From Planctomycetia bacterium (GTDB lineage Bacteria; Planctomycetota; Phycisphaerae; UBA1845; UTPLA1): 64,000 bases of DNA. Below are positions 24,582 to 35,661 of the stretch, in pieces. The DNA lies in the NCBI GenBank assembly GCA_015200345.1, contig CP054187.1, forward strand, positions 3,456,470 to 3,520,469, in the 5' to 3' direction. Each line of letters opens with the position of its first letter. Positions within the stretch are counted from its first letter, which is position 1. Below the pieces are notes generated by a model. It saw only the letters and a program-made list of their open reading frames with translations, searched no databases and was not told the origin of the DNA. The translations under genes were made by a program, and so were the position numbers.

Positions 24582-26732
24582 CTATGGAATTGCCAGCAGC
24601 GCGGCGATGAATTCATCCACGTCGAGCTGCAAATCACCGTTGCCCAGATCAGCGCAGAGGCATTGATCCTCGGGAATCTGTGTTCCCAGCTTGCATCGCA
24701 CGAAGCCGGCGATGTCCAACGCGTTCAACACCGAATCGTTGTTGACATCGCCCTCCAGCGTGCAGCTTCCCCCCGGCGTCGTTGCCCCGTTGGGGCTGGA
24801 GAACGGCGTCTCCAGCCCGCTCCAGTTCCGCGCCCTGGCCCGGAAGGTGTAGGTCACGCCCGGCGTCAGCCCGGTCACCGTCGTGGTCGGCGAGGCCACC
24901 CAGACATTCGCCCCGCTGCCGGCCGCCGGCGTCATCTCAAAGAAAAATCCCGTGCTGATGAAGCCGATGTTGGTGAAGGTTCCGTCGGCGAAGACTTCGA
25001 TCGACGTGTCGGTGATCGTTCCGAAGCTTACAGAGACAGGTGTCTCAATGTGCGTCGGGCTGTTGATCGTCGACGAGTAACCAGTCAGGTTGTTCGGCAC
25101 GGCCTGATCCCGCGCTCGGACGCGGTAGTTGTAGAAGTTGTTGGGCACCAGCCCGTCGTCGATGTAAACGGTCGACGTCTGCCAGGGGCTGTCGGTCCCG
25201 CCGACGTCCGAACCGGTGGTAAAGTCGAACTGGTACTCGACCGGCGGGCTGGCCACGTCCGTCGCCGTCGTGGCCGTCATCGTGATTTCCGTGCTGCTCA
25301 ACGGCGCCGGCTCGGACGCCCAGGTCAGCGGATTGGGCGTCGGCGGCGTCACGTCCGCCGTGCTTGAGACAACCGTGAACGTAAGCGTGTAAAGCTGCGT
25401 CAGGCTCGAGGTGCTTCCTTCATAGATACGTATGTAAAAATTCCCCGGCGACCCGGTCAACTGCACTTCCGAGAGCGATTCTGCCGAACCGGCCGGCTGG
25501 CTGGCGCCCGTGGCGAGCACCGTCGTTCCGTCGGTGCCGATGATCTGAACGTTCAGGTTTTGAGCCGACAGGCTGTCCGTGATGTTCCCGCTGTTGCAGC
25601 TGCCGTCGCCCGCCTGCGTGCTCGAATCGTACGAAAAGCCCTGCGGCGTGACCGTCAGCGTCGAAATCTTCGCCGCGAAGCTCGTGGTGAATCGGTAATA
25701 GTCCTGCTCACCGTCGGCATCGATCGACAGGATCGAGGTGTTGGGAATCGTCGGCGGGGGAACGGCCCCGCGGCTCACCGGCACGCCGGCCGTGACCGAT
25801 CCGAGGTCCGTCGCCGTGGCTGCCGTGTTGTTCGGCTCGTCGTTGTCGCCATAAAACCGCTGCCCGGCACGCAGATCATCGTGCCGCGGGCCGTCGATGC
25901 TCGTGTTGATGATCGGCTCCATCAGGCGGCCGTTCGTGCCGCCCAGCAGCGGGCAGACGTGGGCGATGCCCAGGCCGTGCCCGTGTTCATGCATCACCAC
26001 GTCGCGCAGGAAGATGTTGGAACTTCCGGAACTGTTCCAGGATTCCGCCCGGTCCAGCACCATGTCGCCGCCGCCGGACGGAAAATTATTATAGGCAAGC
26101 GTATTACTAACGCCGTCGATGACTTTCATGCCGATGCGCACGTCGCCGCGCGTCGTGCCGTTGCCCGCGCTGCCCCATGCGGCGCCGTCGTCCCAGTCCA
26201 CGCCCGCCGCCGTCAGGCGCACATACGACGTGCCCGTCAGCGCCGCCCAGCGGTCAAAGCTCTGTTGAAATCGAGAAACCCAGGTGGCACGACCGCCCTG
26301 GCCTGCGAACAACGAGTCCATTCGCGCGAACAGCTCATTGGGGCCCGATCCTTCACCAATCCCGCTCGGGATCGTCACGCCGTCGGGAACAAAGCTCCAA
26401 GTCAGAACGATCGGGTCGCCCTGCGAACCCGGCCAGCGACCGACGAGGTTGTAGCGGAACTCGTCCGGGAAATTGAGCTGCTCCTGCACACGCTGAATGA
26501 TCTCCAGCGGTGTTCCCTCGGCGAAACACGCCGCAACCGGCCCACCGATACGCTCCGATGGTTTCCAGTTCTTTTCGTACCAGTCGAGACTGACGCGCGT
26601 GGAAGGATACCGCCCGTCTAGGATGCCCGGCTGGGCCGCGGACTCACCGGGGGAAATCGGTAAGCGGGCCAGCACAACAACCCCGGCGATCAAAGCAAGC
26701 AGGACGATCCCTGATCGAATGGTGGACGGCAT
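24582..26732 (-). CDS. large exported matrixin-like metalloprotease with fibronectin-type segments and dockerin-like C-terminus
   Basis: The protein has 716 residues. The signal peptide covers residues 1-35, with ribosome site GGAGGG 5 bases upstream of ATG 26732. The protease domain (about 60-300) has the zinc signature VMHEHGHGLGIAH (near residue 250) and the expected Asp/Asn-rich metzincin surroundings. A PPC-like beta domain follows (DADGEQDYYRFTTSF...). Two fibronectin-III-like segments come next (about 455-655: TPPTPNPLTWASEPAPL..., VTGLTPGVTYTFRARA). The last 57 residues form a dockerin-like module (GDVNNDSVLNALDIAGFV) with four cysteines. It is probably secreted or surface-bound. A second protein at 51757 shares this C-terminal module. 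Confidence 0.8.
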   Translation of the reverse strand: MPSTIRSGIVLLALIAGVVVLARLPISPGESAAQPGILDGRYPSTRVSLDWYEKNWKPSERIGGPVAACFAEGTPLEIIQRVQEQLNFPDEFRYNLVGRWPGSQGDPIVLTWSFVPDGVTIPSGIGEGSGPNELFARMDSLFAGQGGRATWVSRFQQSFDRWAALTGTSYVRLTAAGVDWDDGAAWGSAGNGTTRGDVRIGMKVIDGVSNTLAYNNFPSGGGDMVLDRAESWNSSGSSNIFLRDVVMHEHGHGLGIAHVCPLLGGTNGRLMEPIINTSIDGPRHDDLRAGQRFYGDNDEPNNTAATATDLGSVTAGVPVSRGAVPPPTIPNTSILSIDADGEQDYYRFTTSFAAKISTLTVTPQGFSYDSSTQAGDGSCNSGNITDSLSAQNLNVQIIGTDGTTVLATGASQPAGSAESLSEVQLTGSPGNFYIRIYEGSTSSLTQLYTLTFTVVSSTADVTPPTPNPLTWASEPAPLSSTEITMTATTATDVASPPVEYQFDFTTGSDVGGTDSPWQTSTVYIDDGLVPNNFYNYRVRARDQAVPNNLTGYSSTINSPTHIETPVSVSFGTITDTSIEVFADGTFTNIGFISTGFFFEMTPAAGSGANVWVASPTTTVTGLTPGVTYTFRARARNWSGLETPFSSPNGATTPGGSCTLEGDVNNDSVLNALDIAGFVRCKLGTQIPEDQCLCADLGNGDLQLDVDEFIAALLAIP

Positions 26733-26934
26733 GAAACCCTCCGGTGTTCAAATGGTTTCAACGGCGCAAGGAGTTGGGGTGTCGCCAGCGCTGATTCACG
26801 GCGGGCCGCGCCCGGTACAAATGTAATGATTGCCGGAAAAACCGCGGCGCGCGGACACACCACTCCTCTTGTCAATTATAGGCCCGCGGGGAGGGGGCGG
26901 GTCAACACCTGATGGTACGAAATCAAGGCGAATC

Positions 26935-27888
26935 TTAAAACTCAAACAGTTTTGAGACGCTGGATTGGGTGTGAATGTTTCTTATCGCACGGGCGAACAG
27001 CGGTGCGGCCGAAACCACCTTCACTTTACGCGACAGCGGCTCAAACCGGTACTCCAGCGTATCGGTGATAATCAATTGGCGAATCGGACTGGCATCGATC
27101 ACGGCTGCTGCCCCGTGCGTCATCACACCGTGGGCCACCGCGGCGTACACCGATTTGGCGCCCTCTTCGATGAGGCGCTTGGCGGTTGCCGCGAGCGTTC
27201 CGCCGGTGGTCGTGAAGTCGTCCACGATCAGTGCGTTCTTCCCGGCCACATGGCCAATAATCCGGTTTACGACGGCCTTCTCGCGATGGTCGCTGCGGGA
27301 CTTCTCGGCAATGACGGTCTTGGCGCCCAGGGCGCGCGAATAGCCATTTGCCATGGCGGTCGCGCCGACATCCGGCGCGACAACGACCCAATTGCGATCC
27401 ACCATCGTGCGGAAATACCCCGCGATCACCGGCAAGGCGTAGAGGTGATCCACGGGCACATGGAAAAAACCCTGTATCTGCGGGGCATGCAGGTCCATCG
27501 TCACGATGCGATCGACCCCCGCCGCCTCCAGGCAATCGGCCACAACCCGCGCCCGGATCGACACGCGCGGCTCGTCCTTCTTGTCGCCTTTGCCATATCC
27601 GAAAAACGGAATCACCGCGGTAACGGTGCGGGCGCTGGCGCGTTTCAGCGCGTCGATGTAGAACAGCAGCTCCACGAAGTGATCGTTGACCGGGTACGAG
27701 AGCGACTGCACGAAATAGACATCGCGCCCACGGACGTTCTCGCCGACGCGAACGAACGTATTGCCCTCGGAGAAATGCTTCGTAAACGTCTGCCCGGGGC
27801 GGATTCGCAACTGCTTGCCGATGGCCGCCGTGAACTGCTGACTCGCGGATCCGCCAAGTAAAAGTAACTTGAGTTTGCCTGCTGCCAT
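26935..27888 (-). CDS. prs: ribose-phosphate pyrophosphokinase
   Basis: The protein has 317 residues, the standard length. It has the N-terminal KLLLLGGSASQQF (family G-x-S/A), the flexible-loop region FFGYGKGDKKDEP, and MDLHAPQIQGFFHVPVDHL with metal-binding histidines. The PRPP-binding loop is LIVDDFTTTGGTLAATAK. It makes PRPP from ribose-5-phosphate and ATP for nucleotide, His and Trp synthesis. In the segment usually reading KRR the protein has EKSRSDHREK, a modest variation. The gene stands between a protease gene and a LacI regulator on the same strand and is separated from the latter by 72 bases. Confidence 0.95.
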   Translation of the reverse strand: MAAGKLKLLLLGGSASQQFTAAIGKQLRIRPGQTFTKHFSEGNTFVRVGENVRGRDVYFVQSLSYPVNDHFVELLFYIDALKRASARTVTAVIPFFGYGKGDKKDEPRVSIRARVVADCLEAAGVDRIVTMDLHAPQIQGFFHVPVDHLYALPVIAGYFRTMVDRNWVVVAPDVGATAMANGYSRALGAKTVIAEKSRSDHREKAVVNRIIGHVAGKNALIVDDFTTTGGTLAATAKRLIEEGAKSVYAAVAHGVMTHGAAAVIDASPIRQLIITDTLEYRFEPLSRKVKVVSAAPLFARAIRNIHTQSSVSKLFEF

Positions 27889-27960
27889 GAATCCGGCTTC
27901 CTGTTGAGGTTGACTCCGTGCGGTCGCTCGGCGACGCTGGGCGCGGTATCGGATCCGATT

Positions 27961-29067
27961 CTACTGTGAAGCGACGCGCGCGGTGGAATCACGCGTGATC
28001 AGCGTGGCCGGCAATCGAATGCGAATCGGTTCTCGCGGGTCGGCGTCCGGGTTCCGTCGAATCTCCTCAAAAAGCAGGTCCAGGGCCGTGGCCACCATCG
28101 CTTTGATGTCGATCCCGATCGTCGTCAGGGCGGGCCGGAAATACTGCGCCAATTGGATATCGTTGCAGCCCACGATGGACAGGTCCCGGGGCACTTCCCG
28201 GCCGATGCTGGCGGCCGCGACGACCGATGCCATGGCGATTTCGTCGTTGATGCAGATGATCCCGGTGGTCTGCGGAGCGCTGGTGAGCAGCTTCTGAAGC
28301 GAGGCAGCGCACAGGTTGGCATTGGCACAGGCTTCTTGTCGGACATTGGACGCCGAAATCCCGTGCTCCTTGAACGCGCGCTCGATCCCGCGCCGCCGAA
28401 GCTCGAACCAACTCGGTTCTTCCTCGGGATGCGGCCCGCCAAGGTAACCCAGGTGGCGATGGCCGAGGCCGATGAGGTGTGACGCGGCGATGTATGAAAA
28501 CCCCGCGATGTCCGGGCTGACTTCATGAAAGCGTGTCTGCTCCACGGCGCTGTGGATCAACACGGTCGGGGTGCCGGCTGTCACCGACGAGCTTTCACCG
28601 GCCGAGACACGATAAAACTCCTCCGGAGGTGCGATGACCACCGCCCCGGCGAGCTTGAAATTCCGCAGCGCCTGTCGGTAACTGCTGAACGACTGGCAAC
28701 TGATCACGCCGTATTTTCGCGCTTCGATCGCCTGGGAAACCTCATCAACCAGCTTCGCGAGGTAGTGGTGGCTGGAGATGAATTCCGCGAGCATCACAAT
28801 CGTGTTCAATTGCTCGCCGCGGAGGCTGCGTGCCATGAGATTCGGGACGTAGCCCATCTGTTCCGCCACGTCGCGGCAACGCCGCGCCGTTTCGGCTCCG
28901 ACCAGGTGCTCCTTGCCGGACAGCGCCCGCGAGACCGTCATCGCCGAGACCCCGACCCGCCGGGCCACGTCTCGCAAGGTTACGTTCTTGATCTTCCGCT
29001 CGGCCACGATTTTTGACTCATGTCTGTTTAGAAGGGCCGGGATCGCGTCATCCGGCAACGCCGACAA
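27961..29067 (-). CDS. LacI-family transcriptional regulator
   Basis: The frame gives 368 residues from TTG 29067; GTG 29007 (348 residues, VAERKIKNVTLRDVAR) would fit family length better. The helix-turn-helix is VTLRDVARRVGVSAMTVSRALSG, with the hinge helix VPNLMARSLRG after it. The periplasmic-binding-protein-like effector domain follows (LNTIVMLAEFISSHHYLAKL, ICINDEIAMASVVAAASIG, VPRDLSIVGCNDI). Such proteins bind palindromic operators and release them on sugar or nucleoside binding. The effector is unknown. A short palindrome lies at 29124-29134, in its own upstream region. No transport or sugar-catabolism operon is adjacent. Confidence 0.88.
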   Translation of the reverse strand: MSALPDDAIPALLNRHESKIVAERKIKNVTLRDVARRVGVSAMTVSRALSGKEHLVGAETARRCRDVAEQMGYVPNLMARSLRGEQLNTIVMLAEFISSHHYLAKLVDEVSQAIEARKYGVISCQSFSSYRQALRNFKLAGAVVIAPPEEFYRVSAGESSSVTAGTPTVLIHSAVEQTRFHEVSPDIAGFSYIAASHLIGLGHRHLGYLGGPHPEEEPSWFELRRRGIERAFKEHGISASNVRQEACANANLCAASLQKLLTSAPQTTGIICINDEIAMASVVAAASIGREVPRDLSIVGCNDIQLAQYFRPALTTIGIDIKAMVATALDLLFEEIRRNPDADPREPIRIRLPATLITRDSTARVASQ

Positions 29068-29123
29068 ACGCCAGCGCTCCGTGCATTCGTTCCCGCTCTG
29101 GTCGATCAGTTGTCCACCTTAGC

Positions 29124-29134
29124 ATAACTGTTAT
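29124..29134. promoter_or_regulatory. 11-bp palindrome upstream of the LacI-type gene (candidate operator)
   Basis: ATAAC-T-GTTAT is a perfect inverted repeat around a central base. It lies 57 bases from the annotated start of the regulator in a locally AT-rich stretch. Autoregulation is inferred only from position. Confidence 0.3.
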
Positions 29135-29303
29135 ATCAAGCCATTGCCAGTTTCTGTAACACCCGTATGTACCAGTTGAATAGGGTAGAGGTAACAACGC
29201 CGATAAAAACGATCGGAAATGAGGCGTCTTGGGGGGGAAGTTGCGGGAACTGCGATTGGATGCGATGGCCGGCTCGATGAGCAAGGCAAACGGAGCGGGC
29301 AAT

Positions 29304-29387
29304 TGCGGCCAAGAGGAGTCGAACCTCCACGAGCTTTCGCTCACTAGAACCTGAATCTAGCGCGTCTGCCAATTCCGCCATGGCCGC
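29304..29387 (-). tRNA. tRNA-Leu (anticodon CAG)
   Basis: Read on the minus strand, the gene has acceptor stem GCGGCCA/TGGCCGC. The anticodon arm is CTAGA-TTCAGGT-TCTAG with CAG in the loop, and a long class II variable arm GAGCGAAAGCTC follows. The T arm is GGAGG-TTCGACT-CCTCT. The length is 84 bases and CCA is not encoded. The class II arm and CAG anticodon fix it as leucine. Confidence 0.93.
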
Positions 29388-29847
29388 GGATTTCGGATTC
29401 CAGTCTGGGCCGGATGACCATTTCTGGAACGGGTCGGGAAGTGTACGGGGGGGATCAGCTTCTGGCAAGTCGAGACTTTGGGAACCCTGCGATCGGTTCA
29501 TTTTCTCCAAACGTCCGGCCATCGCGAGCCTATCCGAGCCGATCGGGCAGGGCCGGCGAAAATGCGCTTTCCCGACGGTCCAGACCCGCTATGATCCCAT
29601 AAGACGCTGGGAATGGCATTGCCGGACAATTGCGTGTAAATTGGTATTCCCGGTGACGGTTCGACCGATATGAGTGGAGCGGAGTAGCCCCTTCATGCGT
29701 CGGCCGCCGACACCGGCGACACACCGCGACGGCGACACTCGGCGGGGCAGTGAATCAGACAGTCGCGGAAAACGACGGCGTGATAGCACCCATGAGCATT
29801 GGAACCCACGCAAACGCCGCGATGGCGACGGGGACGAGTCTGTCCCA
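29388..29847. other. 460-base intergenic region before korA
   Basis: The korA frame remains open upstream to 29674, but the extension is Arg/Asp-rich low complexity unlike any KorA and is taken as non-coding. The stretch around 29600-29660 is AT-richer and could hold the korAB promoter, but no well-spaced -35/-10 pair stands out. Nothing else is visible. Confidence 0.35.
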
Positions 29848-31734
<1,887 letters not shown>

Positions 31735-31753
31735 GGCTTTGTGGAAGAACCGC

Positions 31754-31778
31754 GCCGCGCGGGCTGAAGCCCGCGGCT
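31754..31778. repeat. 25-bp dispersed palindrome, copy 2
   Basis: This unit is identical to the copy at 46131-46155 and is the reverse complement of that at 15601-15625. Its core is GCGGGCTGAAGCCCGC. It lies in the korA-korB spacer, 20 bases after the korA stop, where it could form a strong mRNA hairpin. Confidence 0.85.
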
Positions 31779-31795
31779 CATTGAGTTTTCGACGT

Positions 31796-31843
31796 TTTGA
31801 CGTCTCGATGGTTTGACGTCTCGATGGTTTGACGTCTCGATGG
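31796..31843. repeat. three tandem 16-bp direct repeats
   Basis: The unit TTTGACGTCTCGATGG occurs three times back to back (31796-31811, 31812-31827, 31828-31843), followed by a degenerate fourth start (TTCGACTTTTTGAC). It lies in the korA-korB spacer. Each unit holds the palindrome GACGTC. There are no spacers, so it is not a CRISPR array. Confidence 0.9.
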
Positions 31844-31884
31844 TTCGACTTTTTGACTTTTAGCGATAATCGCCGGAGAGAACG

Positions 31885-32904
31885 ATGACGACTGCCACGT
31901 TGCCTCAACTGACCCCCAAGGACTTTGCCAGCGATCAGGATGTGCGCTGGTGCCCAGGCTGCGGGGATTATTCCATTCTTGCGCAGGTCAAGAAGATCCT
32001 GCCTGAACTGCACATCCCCCGAGAGAAGATCGTCTTCGTCTCCGGCATCGGCTGCTCCAGCCGCTTTCCGTACTACGTCAACAGTTACGGCTTTCACTCG
32101 ATCCACGGCCGCGCTCCGGCCGTCGCGACCGGCGTGAAGCTGGCCAACCCGGACTTGAGCGTCTGGGTGGCGACGGGTGATGGCGACGGCCTCTCGATCG
32201 GCGGCAACCACCTCGTGCACGCCATTCGACGAAACGTGGACCTGAAGATTCTCCTGTTCAACAATCGAATCTACGGCCTGACCAAGGGGCAGTACTCCCC
32301 CACGTCGGAGCTGGGCAAGAAAACCAAGAGCACGCCGATGGGGTCGGTGGACAACCCGCTCTGTCCGCTCTCGGTGGCCATCGGTGCTGAAGCGACGTTT
32401 GTCGCGCGAACGATGGACGTGAACGTGAAGCACCTCGCCGATACGCTGCTCCGCGCCGGCAAGCACAAGGGCACGGCCTTCGTCGAGATCTACCAGAATT
32501 GCAACGTGTTCAACGACGGCGCGTTTGAGTACGCATCCGACCGCGACGTGAAAGAAGACAACACGCTCTACATCGAGCATGGCAAGCCGATGATCTTCGG
32601 CAAGAACCGCGACAAGGGCATTCGTTTCAAGAACATGGAGCCGGAGGTCGTGCAGCTCGGCGGCGACATCAAGGAGGACGATCTGATCTTCCACGACGAG
32701 AAGGCCCCCGAGCCGAGCCTTGCGTTCATGCTTAGCCGCATGCGCTATCCCGAGTTCCCCGAAGTCTTCGGCGTGCTCCGGAGCGTCGAGAAGCCGACGT
32801 TCGACGCCGCCGTGTATCACCAGATGCAGCAGGCCGAAGAGAAGATGGGCAGGGGCGATCTGGAGAAGCTGCTTAACAGCGGCGATACGTGGGTCGTGGA
32901 GTAA
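31885..32904 (+). CDS. korB: 2-oxoacid:ferredoxin oxidoreductase, beta subunit (KorB)
   Basis: The protein has 339 residues, with ribosome site GGAGAG before ATG 31885. The thiamine-diphosphate domain is clear: VRWCPGCGDYSIL, with the two cysteines that with a later one bind a [4Fe-4S] cluster, then GIGCSSRFPYYVNSYG and the metal-TPP motif GDGDGLSIGGNHLVHAIRRN...NNRIYGLTKGQ. The C-terminal domain is of normal size. It partners with the fused gamma-alpha protein upstream. The pair suggests low-potential ferredoxin chemistry in central metabolism, either in an oxidative or a reductive TCA direction. Confidence 0.93.
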   Translation: MTTATLPQLTPKDFASDQDVRWCPGCGDYSILAQVKKILPELHIPREKIVFVSGIGCSSRFPYYVNSYGFHSIHGRAPAVATGVKLANPDLSVWVATGDGDGLSIGGNHLVHAIRRNVDLKILLFNNRIYGLTKGQYSPTSELGKKTKSTPMGSVDNPLCPLSVAIGAEATFVARTMDVNVKHLADTLLRAGKHKGTAFVEIYQNCNVFNDGAFEYASDRDVKEDNTLYIEHGKPMIFGKNRDKGIRFKNMEPEVVQLGGDIKEDDLIFHDEKAPEPSLAFMLSRMRYPEFPEVFGVLRSVEKPTFDAAVYHQMQQAEEKMGRGDLEKLLNSGDTWVVE

Positions 32905-33255
32905 ACGGCGAATCGCCAATAATCGAAACGTCGAAACACGACTAGGCTGAAACCAAAGCCCCGGGCATGTGCCTGGGGCTTTTTGACTCTCTTGAATCCG
33001 CCGTCGTCGCAGGCCGTCAAGTGGATCGGCGACGGCACGTCATCTATACTGCCGATCTTGACGCGCAGGGATCCCCGCGGAAACCGTCAAGGCCCGTCCT
33101 TGCGCGTGAATGACGGCAGGTTGAGAAGAACACGTGTGGTCCCCGCTCCGGCGTTTGGGGTATGGATTAAGTCCGTTGATTCGTTCAATGAAGCGACGCG
33201 TTATGGTTGAATGCATCGCGCGAGCTTGCTCACAAACTGAACCAGGATTCTTTGC
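32905..33255 (+). other. 351-base intergenic region with terminator
   Basis: This gap holds the korB terminator (32955-32984) and then about 270 bases before the DegT-type aminotransferase. The segment 32923-32940 repeats the CGAAACGTCGAAAC wording seen in reverse in the korA-korB spacer. No gene or clear promoter is visible in the rest. Confidence 0.45.
32955..32984 (+). terminator. Rho-independent terminator after korB
   Basis: The stem AAGCCCCGGGC/GCCTGGGGCTT has 11 pairs including one G-U, a 4-base loop ATGT, and is followed by a run of five T. It lies 51 bases after the korB stop. Confidence 0.88.
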
Positions 33256-34401
33256 ATGACCCCGGTTGCCTCCGACGCTCCGCCAACCTGCCAACCCGTC
33301 CCGTTGCTGGACCTCAAGCTACAATACGCGACCATTCGCGATGAAGTCATGGCCGCCATCGAGGCCATCTGCGAATCCCAGCGCTTCATCGGCGGGCCGG
33401 AGGTTGTTGCGTGCGAGGAGGCCGTAGCGGCCTACAGCGGCTGCAAGGTCGGCGTCGGCATGAGCAGCGGCACCGATGCCTTGCTGTGCGGCATAATGGC
33501 GATGGGCATCGGCCCCGGCGACGAGGTCATCGTCCCGAGCTTCACCTTCTTTGCCACGGCCGGTTGCGTGAGCCGCCTCGGCGCGAGGCCGGTGTTCGTC
33601 GATATCGATGCGGCTACGTTCAACACGACGGCCGAACAGATCGAGCGGGCCATTACGCCGAAAACGAAGCTCATCATCCCCGTGCATCTGTACGGCCAGT
33701 GCGCCGACATGACAGGTATTCTCAAGGTCGCCAACCAGCGCGGAATCCCGGTGATGGAAGACGCGGCGCAGTCGATCGGCGCGAAGCATCACGGCAAGGC
33801 GGCGTGCAGCATGGGCAAGCTGGGCACGCTGTCGTTCTTTCCCAGCAAGAATCTCGGTGCGTTCGGCGACGCGGGCATGATCGTGACGAACGACCCGGCC
33901 CTGGGCGAGCGCTGCCGCATCTTCCGCGATCACGGAGCGCAGCCGAAATATTACCACAAGTGGGTGGGGGGGAACTTCCGGCTGGATGCGTTGCAGGCGG
34001 CGGTCGTGCGGATCAAGCTGAAGCATCTCGACGCGTGGTCGGCCCAGCGCGCGGCGAACGCGAAGCGGTACAACGCGCTCTTTGCCGGCAGCGTGGTGAA
34101 GACGCCGGTGATCGCGCCGGGCAACGACTCGATTTTCAACCAGTACGTCATTCGCGTGCCGAAGCGCGACGAATTGAAGAAACACCTCGAGGCGCATGGC
34201 ATCGGGACGGAAGTCTATTACCCCGTGCCTCTGCACATGCAGGAATGCTTCGCGTACCTCGGCGGCAAGGCCGGCGATCTGCCGGTCTGCGAGCAGGCGG
34301 CGCGCGAGGTGCTGGCGATTCCCATCTATCCCGAGTTGACGGTGTCGCAGCAGGAGCGCGTCGCGCGGACGATTCGCGCCTTCTACGGCGAGAGGGTCTG
34401 A
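33256..34401 (+). CDS. DegT/DnrJ/EryC1-family PLP aminotransferase
   Basis: The protein has 381 residues. The fold-type I aminotransferase signature is complete: SSGTDALLCGIMAMGIGPGDEVIVPSF, MEDAAQSIGAKHHGK (Asp binding the PLP nitrogen) and FFPSKNLGAFGDAG with PLP lysine Lys198. These enzymes aminate 3- or 4-keto nucleotide sugars. It is followed after 3 bases by a WecA/MraY-type sugar-phosphate transferase, so surface polysaccharide synthesis is the likely setting. Its closest functional types would be WbpE/GnnB-like 3-keto-sugar aminotransferases, which could pair with the Gfo/Idh dehydrogenase at 7733. That pairing is inference only. Confidence 0.87.
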   Translation: MTPVASDAPPTCQPVPLLDLKLQYATIRDEVMAAIEAICESQRFIGGPEVVACEEAVAAYSGCKVGVGMSSGTDALLCGIMAMGIGPGDEVIVPSFTFFATAGCVSRLGARPVFVDIDAATFNTTAEQIERAITPKTKLIIPVHLYGQCADMTGILKVANQRGIPVMEDAAQSIGAKHHGKAACSMGKLGTLSFFPSKNLGAFGDAGMIVTNDPALGERCRIFRDHGAQPKYYHKWVGGNFRLDALQAAVVRIKLKHLDAWSAQRAANAKRYNALFAGSVVKTPVIAPGNDSIFNQYVIRVPKRDELKKHLEAHGIGTEVYYPVPLHMQECFAYLGGKAGDLPVCEQAAREVLAIPIYPELTVSQQERVARTIRAFYGERV

Positions 34402-34404
34402 CCG

Positions 34405-35565
34405 TTGGCGTCGCCGGCGTGGATCGGTGCCGTTGATCTAGCCGCGGGTTCTCCGCTGATGAAGCATTTCGCGCCGCTGGCGGCGTCGTTCTTCGTTGCG
34501 CTCATCGCGACGCCGATTGTGCGGCGCGTGTCGGTGCGGTTGGAACTCTACGATCGGCCCGACGGGGGCCTGAAACCCCATCAACAGCCCATTCCCTACC
34601 TCGGCGGCGTGGCGATGTACCTGGGCTGGGCCGCGGCGATGATCGCGTCGGCCTGGCTGGGATTTCGCACGGCGGCGTCGCAGCCGACCACGTTGTGGGT
34701 CATGCTCGGCGGCACGGTGCTGATGCTGACCGGTCTGATTGACGACATTCGTCATCTTCGCCCGCGGACGCGACTGCTGGTGCAGGCCGCCGTGGCGGCG
34801 CTGCTCGTCTCCGGAGGCATCGGCGACGGCATCGCCGAGAAACTGATCGAACCGGTGCGCGAGTCTTTGCCGGTGTTCTGCACGGCGCGGCCTGTGCTCC
34901 TCGGCGCGAGCGGCCTCTTCTGCATGATCGCCATCGCCGGCGCGACGAACTCGACGAACCTGATCGACGGATTGGACGGCCTCTGCGGCGGCGTGCTGGC
35001 GATCGCGGCCTGCGGGCTGGCCTATCTCAACTGGCATTTGTCGAACGTGCCGGGCATCAATGCCGCAGACGACGCGCTTCGCACGACGTTGACGATGGGC
35101 TTGTTCGGCGCCTGCGCGGCATTTCTCATTTTCAATTTCAACCCCGCCCGGATCTTCATGGGCGACAGCGGTTCACTGCTGCTCGGCTACACCGTCGCCG
35201 TGGTCATGATTTCGTTCGCAGATCAGGCGTCGCCGCGCTGGTTCGCCTGCTCGCTGATGGTCTTTGCGTTTCCCATACTCGATACGGCGCTGGCCATCGG
35301 TCGGCGGGCGCTCAACGGGCGGCCGCTCTTCAAGGGGGATCGAAGCCATTTTTATGACCAGGTGCGCGACCGCGGGTTCAGCGTTCGGCAGACCGTGTTG
35401 CTTTGCTACGCGCTGGCGTTGGTGTTTGCGATCCTCGGAGGCGTCATGACGTGGTTGCGGCCCTCGTCGCTGGTATTCATTCTCGTCGCCGGACCGATCC
35501 TCGCCGGCGCACTCTGCTGGCGGTTTGGCATGTTGAAAGTGGACGATACTGCGGATCGCAAGTGA
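34405..35565 (+). CDS. WecA/MraY-family polyprenyl-phosphate sugar-1-phosphate transferase
   Basis: The ORF encodes 386 residues from TTG 34405; ATG 34459 (MKHFAPLAASF) is a plausible alternative giving 368. About ten membrane segments are visible. Family motifs are RPDGGLKPHQQPIPYLGGVAM at the N-terminus, LIDDIRHL (acidic pair for Mg), NLIDGLDGLCGG, RIFMGDSGSLLLGY and the C-terminal GDRSHFYDQ with the histidine that in WecA-type enzymes binds substrate. It transfers a HexNAc-1-phosphate from a UDP-sugar to undecaprenyl phosphate, starting a lipid-linked glycan. The lone His motif is nearer to WecA than to MraY. It is coupled to the upstream aminotransferase. Confidence 0.88.
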   Translation: MASPAWIGAVDLAAGSPLMKHFAPLAASFFVALIATPIVRRVSVRLELYDRPDGGLKPHQQPIPYLGGVAMYLGWAAAMIASAWLGFRTAASQPTTLWVMLGGTVLMLTGLIDDIRHLRPRTRLLVQAAVAALLVSGGIGDGIAEKLIEPVRESLPVFCTARPVLLGASGLFCMIAIAGATNSTNLIDGLDGLCGGVLAIAACGLAYLNWHLSNVPGINAADDALRTTLTMGLFGACAAFLIFNFNPARIFMGDSGSLLLGYTVAVVMISFADQASPRWFACSLMVFAFPILDTALAIGRRALNGRPLFKGDRSHFYDQVRDRGFSVRQTVLLCYALALVFAILGGVMTWLRPSSLVFILVAGPILAGALCWRFGMLKVDDTADRK

Positions 35566-35661
35566 ATTCGGCGTGCAACCGCCGCGCGGCGGCGTTATAA
35601 TCTCGCCATACCCGGGGCAGGGACGCCTCGGCCTACTCGACCCATCCCAAGGAGTCGCCGC

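Noticed and set aside
31796-31843. Three short direct repeats as a possible CRISPR array
   Set aside because: The repeats are 16 bp with no spacers and no cas genes are present.
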